Positions 40,262 through 50,285 of a stretch of DNA of 64,000 bases are shown here, piece by piece. The notes beneath the pieces were generated by a model. It was not told the DNA's origin and ran no database searches. It worked only from the letters and a program-made list of their open reading frames with translations. The DNA lies in contig NC_089191.1 of assembly GCF_947507565.1 (NCBI RefSeq), positions 186,001-250,000 of the forward strand, given 5' to 3'. How positions within the stretch are numbered: position 1 is the stretch's first letter; each line of letters opens with the position of its first letter. The position numbers and the translations under genes are program-made. The stretch comes from Oscarella lobularis. Lineage: Eukaryota > Porifera > Homoscleromorpha > Homosclerophorida > Oscarellidae.

Positions 40262-43200
40262 ATGTTGGACCTGCGGCTCGTGCCGTGGGCTTTTCTGCAC
40301 CTATGGCTCATAGGCAACGTTTCGATCAGCAAAGCTCGCCTAACAGTGAGCCTGAAAGGAGGCGAGATGGCATGGAGACCGCGTGCGAAAGTCCGGGAAC
40401 CGTTTTTCTGTTTTTCTGCAGGTGCCAACGCTTGCGAGGGCTCCTGTCTCAAGCAGAGGGAGCGAAAGATGGTTCAAATCGATAGCGCGGACGCGAATCT
40501 GAAGGCTTTCAGCAACGAGGAGCTGAGAGTGAGGAGAGAAAATCGAATTTCTCGCAAAAACGTTTTTACGTTCATATGCTTAGACCTACGCTAAACGGGT
40601 CGCTTCGCAGAGGCGAGTGCAGTTTGGAACGAATAAAATCAAAGTCGATACGGAACTAGGCAAAAAAATTGAAATATTGAAAAAAATGAGATTAAGCAAT
40701 AAATTATTATTATTAGCTTATGGAACACTTCTTGTCAATGCAGAACGATATGACGAATCTGTGAAGCACTTCACGAAACTAATCAAAGTAACTAAATTTT
40801 TAAAATTTATAAAAAAATTTCATTTTCACTGACAGGATGAGCCCAATTTATATGGAGCCTATATTGGGAGAGGAACGGCCCGTTCTTACATGGGTCTCAA
40901 CGTGAGACAATAAATAAATATTTATTTAATTAAATCACACGTGTTTATGTCTAGAATCCGTTGAATGCGCACAACGCGATCAAGGATTTCTCCGAGGCAA
41001 TCAAACTTCGTCCCAAAGATCAAGAAGGCCTCGAACGACGAGCAGAAGTAAATACATATATCTTAATAATTAATTAATTAATTAATTAATTAATTGATAA
41101 GGTATACACGTATCTTAATCGTCTAAGCGACGCTCTGTTTGACGTACAAGCCGCTCTCGCCATTAAATCCACGTCGGATTTATATTTCCTTGGTGGACGA
41201 GTTCTGTCTTTGATGGGGGTCTGTCATACTCTATTAATTAATTAATTAATTAATTAATTAATTAATACGATGCGCGTATTTAGAGATATCATTCGGCGCA
41301 TGGTCACTTGAAAAAAGCCTACGAAATGAATCCACAGCATCTCGATACGATGCGTCACTTGGCTCTTTCTTTTTATAACAGCGGAGACGTTATGGTCGGA
41401 ATCACGTGATTATTATTATTATTATTATTATATTATTATTTTAATAGCCCGCTATACGACTTTTGGCTGAAGCGATGGGCCAGTATCCGTCGGATCCTGG
41501 CTTGTCTTTCTTCCTTGGAGAAATCTATAAGTAGGAAATAATCAATAAGTTTTAGTGGTGCAATTGATCTGATTGGGTTAGACAAATGGGTTTGTTTAAA
41601 ATGTCGAAATTTTATTATTCGGAGGCAATTGGACTCAGTCCCTCCGACCCCGATATCTATTACGGTCGCGGAATCATGTTTCACAGTCACGGAAACTATT
41701 TCGATGCTCTCACCGATTTCGAGGCAAAGAGACAAAAAATCAAAGTCTATGTATAAACGTTGGTTCAATAGATTTGTCAGACGTTGAGTCCAGGCAATAT
41801 TGCCTGCATTCAGCAAAGGGGAAAGGTTCTAGCGTCGCAGGGAAAATTCTTTCCAGCCATCAAGGAATTCACGAGAGTAAATAACGAGTTTAATTAATCA
41901 CTAAAGATATTTTTGAGAGAAGGTTTTACTATTCGGTTCGGGCGACTCGCAACACGGGGAATACGTAGAAGCGCCTTATCTAAGAGGTGAGCACATTGAT
42001 TAAATAATTAATTAATTAAAGGGGTTATGTATTCCACGTTTTTTCTTTAGAATATTCTCGCTATTTGCACACGAAACTTGATCAGCCCTTGGATCAGTTC
42101 AATTCGGATTCTGATCTAGACGAGAGATTTAGAAATTATTGGACTCGACAGGAGTCTTTCAATTTCCAAGTAAATTCCGAATAAAAAGAGAAGTGTTATT
42201 ATTATTACTGTTCCTTTTTTTAGAACTATACTGAACAGCCAGGACTTCAACCGTACACGAGGTATTTAATTAAATAAATAATTATTAAGATGTCTTGTCA
42301 GTGTAAATATGTATTAGTGACGTAGAGACCCCTTACTTTGACGAATTGGACATAGAAACGCAAACGCTGCTTTGCAAAGCGGCCAAACTGGGCAATCTGA
42401 CTCAGTATCGAGTCGAAGGCTTCATGCCTAATCTCAGACTTCAGCTATCGACTGGATTCGCTATAATAGACTTGGCCCAACGTTTAGACGTAAACATACA
42501 CTATTATAGATGTCCCCTATAGTAAGTAAAATCTTTCTTGAAGAAATTGTGGAAGACTAAGGATCGTAGACCAAGTAGGGTTCTGCGACGAAGAGTTTCC
42601 CTTCTTCTTATACCGAATTTCTTTGTTAGTAGCTGAGTTATTTACTTGGCGCGAAGTCTACAGTAAAGTGATTCGCTGGCGAAGGTTAGTCTCATTTCCT
42701 TCGTCTCTCCGATGTCCCAATTCCTCTCAGGCTTGTCGATCCCGCTCAGCCGGTATTCTGGCGCGACAAGCTGAAAAAAGCGTCAAAATTAGACGAACAG
42801 AATCAAGTGGAAATAATAAGGTACGCAATCCAATCAATCAATCAATAGGAGGACTAATGACTTAGGATCTATTTCATAGACAACATCAGTTTGTATTTCG
42901 CTACAGTGGATACTTAAACGACATTCTCCATGCAGCCAAAGCAAAAATAAAAGAAAACAAAAGGCATATACACTATAAACAGGTGATCACTTGTTTAATT
43001 AATTAATTATAGAGATTACAAAGGCGCGGACATGGACGCGTTGAAAAAGGCTCAAGATTGCGCGAGTCTCCTTAGCGCTTTAGAGGTTTTTGAAAAACGC
43101 GCGCGACGTAGTTTTTTTGACGTGTCTCCAAAAGGGAAAACGCGATCCTTCGGGTAAAAGTTCGGATCACGCGTTCCAACTCAAAATCCCGAGTCAATTT

Positions 43201-44043
43201 AAACCGACTCGAAATCTCAACGGCGTCAAAATATTATTATCCGGAAACAGGCAAAAAAATTTCGAAAAATTTTATTGAAATCATCTATTTTTCATATTAG
43301 CGCTCGACCCGATTCGTTGGGCCTGTTCATCGATCTTTCCCACAGTCGAACGACGTCATCTTCGTACGCGGACGAATTGAAAGAGCATTGGAGCGAATTC
43401 ACTCAATCGGCCACGAAAACGGATCGCGACGCAAAGACCTTGTGGAATCTAGCCGTTCTAATGATCTATTACTTCATTAATCTGTCTCCACTTACACGCG
43501 GAACAACGTGAGCGCGTGGAGGAGGCCTCCACGTACGCGAGGAAAGGGCTCTATCTGTTTGTTTGTTTTCTAGGGCTGTTGCTTTTGGGGCTCTCCTTGG
43601 TATGCTCGCTTCAGTTGGCCTCGAGCCGACTCATCCCATTCCCAGCAAGAAAATGATCGATATGGAAGCGTGGCTAGCTTTGAGCGTCGAGAAGTTTCAG
43701 TCTTCTATGAATAGTTTGTTTACAGTGAAGCAGTAAGGGTGGCGAAAAGAGGGTATAATCTATATAAGTTATTGAGTGTTTAGGAGTGTGACTTTGTTGG
43801 GTTCGATGCCTCTGGTCGAAGAGGTGCTTCCGACTCTGAGACACGCGCTGGAAGTTTTGAATCTCGGTCCTGAAAACTGTCCTGGTACGTGGGAATAGTG
43901 AAGGACGAACGCACGTGTGCACTGTAATTCGAAATTGACTGACTTTCTCTTTCCTCATACATCGTCCAAGGACTGCGTATGGATAGAGAAATACACCCAT
44001 ATGTTTGGATCAATAAGCGTCTACGAAAGGGACAGCTATAGCT
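40262..44043 (+). CDS. TTC13: TTC13-like tetratricopeptide protein
   Basis: Starts with a signal-like segment MLDLRLVPWAFLHLWLIGNV. About 20 short exons follow. TPR units include YDESVKHFTKLIK, NLYGAYIGRGTARSYMGLN, AHNAIKDFSEAIKLRPKDQE and YYSEAIGLSPSDPDIYYGRG. After the TPRs come LDERFRNYWTRQESFNFQNY TEQPGLQPY, RWRRLVDPAQPVFW and FINLSPLTRGTTAVAFGALL. Human TTC13, from memory, has LSPMSRG and RWRQISEP at matching places. The last exon may add GLRMDREIHPYVWINKRL to the stop at 44043; without it the gene would stop at 43898. Function is unknown; the N-terminal signal suggests a secretory-pathway location. Confidence 0.82.
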
Positions 44044-44245
44044 ATCATCCTCAACCACACCCTATTCCTGGCCCCGGATATCCTCTTTCCTTTTCGACGA
44101 AAACGCTCGCGCTTGCGGACGGCTACCGCAAACGACCTCGAACAACCTCCGAGCAAGCTCCCTATAGGACGTCACCTCTCTTCGTTGCAAAAGAAACCTA
44201 CTACAGTGTAGCAACCACTTGACGAAGAATTCCCGGTACAAGACA

Positions 44246-46091
44246 ATGCCTAGCGACGAGAAATCGAAACCATCTAAGGTATATATGTCAGGGCCTACTA
44301 GCCTAGTCTCTTGCAGTCGAATAACTAGTCTCATACTCCCTATATTGACGATCGTTCGCGTCTGCGCCATATTCTTGTAGCGGGGTGATTTCGATTGCGT
44401 AGGCGGGGCCTTGACGTGTCCGGAAGGAGGAGGTTGACCCCACTTTGTTCGTTTCCACACAGGTGAAGCCTGCGGCTTCTATGGATTTCGGAGATCCTAT
44501 TCGAACGACGGTCAAGATGTGGGAGAACGTTCTGCTTATTATCGGTCTTTTCATTACTCTCGTTCTCACTGCCATGCCCCTCGTTTTCTATATATGGAAG
44601 CCGTCATCAAATGACAATCCGTCTAACGTATGGTCCACTCTAATTAATTAATTTAATTAATTGATATTGATTAGAACGAGACGAAAGCGGCTTCTATAGC
44701 CTATTTACGGGCTTTGAACAAGAGCGGTTGTCCTTGGCCTTCGGTGCACTCGTCGAGTAAATATGCGGAGACAATGCACTGTTCTCCCGTATGCTTATCT
44801 GACGAGTGGGTCTCGAGCGCACTGACAGGAGGACTTCTTGCTTCGATATCTATTGCCTCTGTATTCGCAATCATCTGCTTTGTTGTCGTCGTTATAACGT
44901 GGATCAAAATAAAAGATTTGTAATTAATTAATTAGTTAATTAATTAAGATTATTTTTTATTGTTCTTAGACGACGTTTTCCTCAAATTATCACGCCTTTC
45001 ATGATGGGCGCCTTCGCGCTACCCTGTTCGTAAGCTATAACGTTTCTACTATGTCTAATTTCTTTCTAAATGCGCAGTCATTGGATTTTTGCTTCCTCTT
45101 CTCATGGGACGCAAGAATGCCTTCTGCAATGGCTACAAAGACGCCTTTTCGATGTGGGAAGACCCGTCGCCATTCTGCAAGGCCCAAGGTAATAATCCGA
45201 CGAGAAAATATTTCAAATTTTCATTTTTCCCCTCATACAGGTTTTCTTATTCATTTCGGCTTCGTCTGCTCACTCACCTGGTGGCTTTGCTCAATTTTCA
45301 ATATCTTCATTTCGCTCAGGTGCAAAACGCGTCCCAATCCCGTTCGTCATCATCCCAAGTTCCTCTTCGTCGTCGAAGCCGTTCTGTCGATGGGTTTACC
45401 GCTCGTCGTGACGGCTATCGTCCTCTCCACCGACGCGGGATACGGAACATACAGCGTCGAAATCATCACGTGTGGCCCCGCGAGCGACAACTTGATGTAT
45501 TTCACATTCGCTCTACCCCTTCAAATCATTACCTATATTGGCTCCGCTATGGTTATATACATATTGAAAGAAACTAGACAGGTACTTATGTAAATCTAGG
45601 ATAATTATTATTAATTCTTTATGAAGCGTTTTACTGGTCGAGTGGATGATACTCAACGTCGTCCGTCCTCTCTCTCGGCGAGTCAAGAGGCTCTGCGACG
45701 ACGATTCATTTTGCTTGTTATTGCTTTACCTATTTCCTTCAGCATTCTCATGACGACGTTTGGAGTGTACAACAAGCTGACTGAGCCTTCCCTCGTCGAC
45801 TATTTTGAATACGTCGTGTGCCTGCGTCTTGGCGGCGGAGACACGTGCGAGGCGAAACATCGGACTTACGGAGCTATTGAAATGGGAATTTTCAATATGT
45901 TTGTTTTCATTTTTCTCAGTCTTGCACTCGCCGCTTATGCGCTGTCGCCCCGAGTCGTGAGGAAATACTGGAAAGGAAGGTGGAGGGCTTTGCTTCGCTG
46001 CAGAGAGTTCTGCTCAAGTGATGAGTATGATCTGCCGGATGTATTCAGTGGCACGATGACTCCAGCAACCAAGTCCACAGATTTGGGTTAG
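44246..46091 (+). CDS. Frizzled-like 7TM receptor without cysteine-rich domain, copy 1
   Basis: Seven exons: 44246-44278, 44463-44627, 44675-44919, 44970-45029, 45080-45188, 45241-45581 and 45627-46091. A short cytosolic N-terminus (MPSDEKSKPSK) is followed by a membrane anchor (LLIIGLFITLVLTAMPLVFY) and a small extracellular piece with cysteines (SGCPWP, HCSPVC). Seven helices follow. TM3 reads FVCSLTWWLCSIFNIFISL, like the SLTWFL of Frizzled/Smoothened; TM4 follows HPKFLFVVEAVLSMGLPLVV. A KYWKGRW motif follows TM7, reminiscent of the Frizzled KTxxxW. No Fz cysteine-rich domain is encoded. Ligand and coupling are unknown. Confidence 0.75.
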
Positions 46092-46248
46092 CTCTTTACT
46101 TCACACTGTAGTTTGGCTTCAAATTAAGTATTAGCCCCATGTCACTGGTAGAAGTGTAATAGACAAGCATAACCTTTATATATATATGCATTGGCGCGAG
46201 CGCGCGCGCGTGATGGGGACGCGCAAACGCGCGCAACGCGTGCAAAAA

Positions 46249-47090
46249 ATGACGACGATGGACACCTCGGCCATGCAAAGGATAATCCGAGGCGTCAACA
46301 TCTCCCGCAAGCAAGCCGAAGCACTGGAAATAAATCGAGTAAGCCGCACACGCGCGCCGAAAGAAGAGGGGTCCTTTCTAACCGAAATCTCAGCGAATTG
46401 TCGCCATTCGCGCGACTCTCGAGGAAACCTCGTCGCGAACTACTACGTACTGAACGCAACGGCAATCGTTCACAGTCGAGACGAAGTCGAAAAAGGGATT
46501 TTCACGATCACGTGTACGATTTCTCGTTTTTTTAGTTCGAACCGCGATCATCGTCACGCCTGCGAAAGCGTCACGCGGAAAAAAGCGAGACGATCGTCGC
46601 GACGGCGCCGATTCGCCGTCGCGCGGACGCCGAATCGACGCAAAGCGAAGCGAAACGATCCAAAGTCTCGCAAGAACAAAAAATCGAACCAAATCGCCCA
46701 AAAGAAGGCAGCAAAATATTTTTGACGTCATAAATAGTAATATATTTTTATTTTTTATAGCGGGATCGAAGCTGTACGTTCGAAAGCGAGTTATCATTGG
46801 TAATACGTCGAAGTGAGTTTTTGTTGGAATAGTCAACCACGCCCACGTAAATTCTTAGTTTAGATTCATTTCGCCTGAGGACAGGGCCGTGGAGACGAGT
46901 CAACGCACAAATGGATGGTTTACGTGCGTGGAACCGCCGAGGTTCGTCTCCTATGATATTTATTTATTGATTTATTTAATTTGGTGGTATAGGAGCCTTC
47001 TGTAAGGGACTTTGTCAATCGAGTCGTTTTCTTTCTTCATCCCAGCTATAAACCGAATGATTTGGTTACAGTCAGGTAAAAGGGGGGTTG
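46249..47090 (+). pseudogene. YEATS2 5'-end pseudogene
   Basis: Copy of the first exons of the intact gene at 50286. The N-terminal helix has a 9-base in-frame loss (after MQRIIR), and the VANYY exon has a short frame-breaking loss (no ATCGCCTCC equivalent near 46420). A single G is missing near 46888. It ends in the intron after [12 protein letters not shown], where TTC13 sequence takes over. The rest of the YEATS domain and the C-terminal half are absent. Confidence 0.87.
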
Positions 47091-47094
47091 GCGA

Positions 47095-47490
47095 TTCCCA
47101 GCGAGAAAATGATCGATATGGAAGCGTGGCTAGCTTTGAGCGTCGAGAAGTTTCAGTCTTCTATGAATAGCTTGTTTACAGTGAAGCAGTAAGGGTGGCG
47201 AAAAGAGGGTATCTACATATACGTTATTGAGTGTTTAGGAGTGTGACTTTGTTGGGTTCGATGCCTCTGGTCGAAGAGGTGCTTCCGACTCTGAGACACG
47301 CGCTGGAAGTTTTGAATCTCGGTCCTGAAAACTGTCCTGGTACGTGGGAATGAATAGTGGAGGACGAACGCACGTGTGCACTGTAATTCGAAATTGACTG
47401 ACTTTCTCTTTCCTCATACATCGTCCAAGGAGAGAAATACACCCATATGTTTGGATCAATATGCGTCTACTAGAGGAACAGCTATAGCTA
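47095..47490 (+). pseudogene. TTC13 3'-end fragment
   Basis: Copy of the last TTC13 exons (MIDMEAWLALSVEKFQSS; TLLGSMPLVEEVLPTLRHAL) with the rest of the gene missing. In the following exon about a dozen bases corresponding to the DCVW segment are lost. It is a by-product of the tandem duplication. Confidence 0.9.
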
Positions 47491-47696
47491 TGTATCACTA
47501 CTTAATCTCTGGTATCACCCTCGTACAATGCGCAACCATTGGCCCCGGATATCCTTTTCGACGAAAACGCTTGCGGACGGCTACCGCAAACGACCTCGAA
47601 CAACCTCCGAGCAAGCTCCCTATAGGACTTCTCCTCTCTTCGTTGCAAAAGAAATCTACTAGCAACCACTTGACGAAGAATTCCCGGTACAAGACA

Positions 47697-50133
47697 ATGC
47701 CTAGCGACGAGAAATCAAAACCATCTAAGGTATATATGTCAGGGTAGCTTTAGCCTACTTGCCTAGTATCTTGCAGTCGAATAACTAGTCTCATACTCCC
47801 TATATTGACGATCGTTCGCGTCTGCTGCGCCATATTCTTGTAGCCGCGGGGTGTGAGACGTGCATAAAAGATCACCTGCAAAAGATCAACAGTGCACAAC
47901 TGCTTTAAAGAGGACAGGAGCAATTTTCATTTAATTAAGTTCTTTTCATTCCGTATTAGTGAATTACAGAGGGTAGCGGACGTACATTGTACAGGTAAAT
48001 GCTTGTGTCCGGTGCCTGGGTATATAGAGGCGAATACTCCTAACTGCATATCTAAACTAACAGGAACCGGACACAAGCACTAGCTTACCTGTACAATGTA
48101 TATCCGCACGAAACTTGTCCACTTTCTGAGTTTTGCTTCCACCCTCTGTAATTCAGTAATACGGAATGAAAAGAACTTAAATGCAAATTGCTCCTGTCTC
48201 TTTGAAGCAGTTGTGCACTGTTGATCTTTTATGCGAGTGATCTTTTTTGCCGGCGGTATAAAAGATCACCGGGCAACCGTACTCGCTAAGCGTACGAATG
48301 GTGGGCAGCATGGAAAGGCAAAAAATTATGAGAGACATGTGACGTCATCTCTACGTAGCTCTACGTAACGATGACGTCATGATCTCTTTTGCAGGTGATC
48401 TTTTGTGATTTCGATTGCGTAGGCGGGGCCTTGACGTGTCCGGAAGGAGGAGGTTGACCCCACTTTGTTCGTTTCCACACAGGTGAAGTCTGCGGCTTCA
48501 ATGGATTCCGAAGATCCCATTCGAACGACGGTCAAGATGTGGGAGAACGTTCTGCTCATTATCGGTCTTTTCATTACTCTCGTTCTCACTGCCATGCCCC
48601 TCGTTTTCTATATATGGAAGCCGTCGTCGAATGACAATCCGCCTAACGTGTGGTCCACTCTAATTAATTAGTCGGTGGTATCGATTAATTAATTAATTGA
48701 TATTGATTAGAACGAGACGAAAGCGACTTATATAGCCTATTTACGGGCTTTGAACAAGAGCGGTTGTCCTTGGCCTTCGGTGCACTCGTCGAGTAAATAT
48801 GCGGAACAATTGCACTGTTCTCCCGTATGCTTATCTGACGAGTGGGTCTCGAGTGCACTGACAGGGGGACTTCTTGCTTCGATATCTATTGCCTCTGTAT
48901 TCGCAATCATCTGCTTTGTTGTCGTAGTTATAACGTGGATCAAAATAAAAAAATTGTAAGTTTTCTGTGGAATTAATTGAGATTAATTTTTTATTATCCT
49001 TAGACGACGTTTTCCTCAAATTATCACGCCTTTTATGATGGGCGCCTTCACGCTACCCTGTTCGTAAGCTATAAGGTTTCCACTATGTCTAATTTCTTCC
49101 TAAATGCGCAGTCATTGGATTTTTGCTTCCTCTTCTCATGGGACGCAAGAAGTCCTTCTGCAATGGCTACAAAGACGCCTTTTCGATGTGGGAAGACCCA
49201 TCGCCATTCTGCAAGGCCCAAGGTATCCGACGAGAAAATATTTCAAATTTTCATTTTTCCATTCATACAGGTTTTCTTATTCATTTCGGCTTCGTCTGCT
49301 CGCTCACCTGGTGGCTCTGCTCAATTTTCAATATCTTCATTTCGCTCTGGTGCAAAACGCGTCCCAATCCCGTTCGTCATCATCCCAAGTTCCTCTTCGT
49401 CGTCGAAGCCGTTCTGTCGATGGGTTTACCGCTCGTCGTGACGGCTATCGTCTTCTCCACCGACGCGGGATACGGAACATACAGCGTTGAAACCATAATA
49501 TGTGGCCCCGCGAGCGACAACTTGATGTATTTCACATTCGCTCTACCCCTTCAAATCATTACCTATATTGGCTCCGCTATGGTTATATACATATTGAAAG
49601 AAACTAGACAGGTACTTATGTAAACCTAGGATAATTATTATTAATTCTTTATGAAGCGTTTTACTGGTCGAGTGAATGATACTCAGCGTCGTCCGTCCGC
49701 TGTCTCGACGAGTCAAGAGGCTTTGCGACGACGATTCATTTTGCTTGTTATTGCTTTACCTATTTCCTTCAGCATTCTCATGACGATGTTTGGAGTGTAC
49801 AACAAGCTGACTGAGCCTTCCCTCGTCGGCTATTTTGAATACGTCGTGTGCCTGCGTCTTGGCGGCGGAGACACGTGCGAGGAGAAACATCGGACTTACA
49901 GAGCTGTCGAAATGGGAATTTTCACTATGTTTGTTTTCATTTTTCTCAGTCTTGCACTCGCCGCTTATGCGCTGTCGCCCCGAGTCGTGAGGAAATACTG
50001 GAAAGGAAGGTGGAGGGCTTTGCTTCGCTGCAGAGAGTTCTGCTCAAGTGATCACAGTGATGAGTGTGACCTGCCGGATGTATTCAGTAGCACGATGACG
50101 ACTCAAGCAACCAAGTCCACAGATTTGAGTTAG
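47697..50133 (+). CDS. Frizzled-like 7TM receptor without cysteine-rich domain, copy 2
   Basis: Sister of copy 1 with the same exon phases. Exon 1 is 47697-47729 (MPSDEKSKPSK); intron 1 is enlarged by a foldback element. Then VKSAASMDSEDPIRTTVKMW, the anchor helix, SGCPWPSVHSSSKYAEQLHC, and seven helices including FVCSLTWWLCSIFNIFISLW and HPKFLFVVEAVLSMGLPLVV. It ends TTQATKSTDLS. Differences from copy 1 are mostly conservative (IKKL for IKDL, GYFEY for DYFEY) plus an extra SDHSDE insertion in the tail. All splice signals look intact, so both copies may be active. Confidence 0.75.
47854..48407. mobile_element. Foldback (long inverted repeat) DNA element in receptor 2 intron 1
   Basis: A 554-base insertion absent from the same intron of copy 1 and flanked by a possible 3-base GTG duplication (47851-47853 and 48405-48407). 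The outer ends are inverted: AAAGATCACCTGCAAAAGAT on the left and CTTTTGCAGGTGATCTTT on the right. Inside, an arm at about 47878-48013 is inverted at about 48066-48232 (GTGCACAACTGCTT; CATTCCGTATT; GTACATTGTACAGGTAA; GCTTGTGTCCGGT), with a loop of about 50 bases. No ORF or transposase, so it would be mobilised in trans. Superfamily not recognised. Confidence 0.85.
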
Positions 50134-50285
50134 CTCTTTACTTCACACTGTAGTTTGGCTTCAAATGTATTAGCCCGGACTCTGATAGAATCTGATGTCA
50201 CTGGTAGAAGTGTAATAGACAAGCATAACCATTATATATGCATTGGCGCGCGCGCGCGTGATGGGACGCGCAAACGCGCGCAAAA

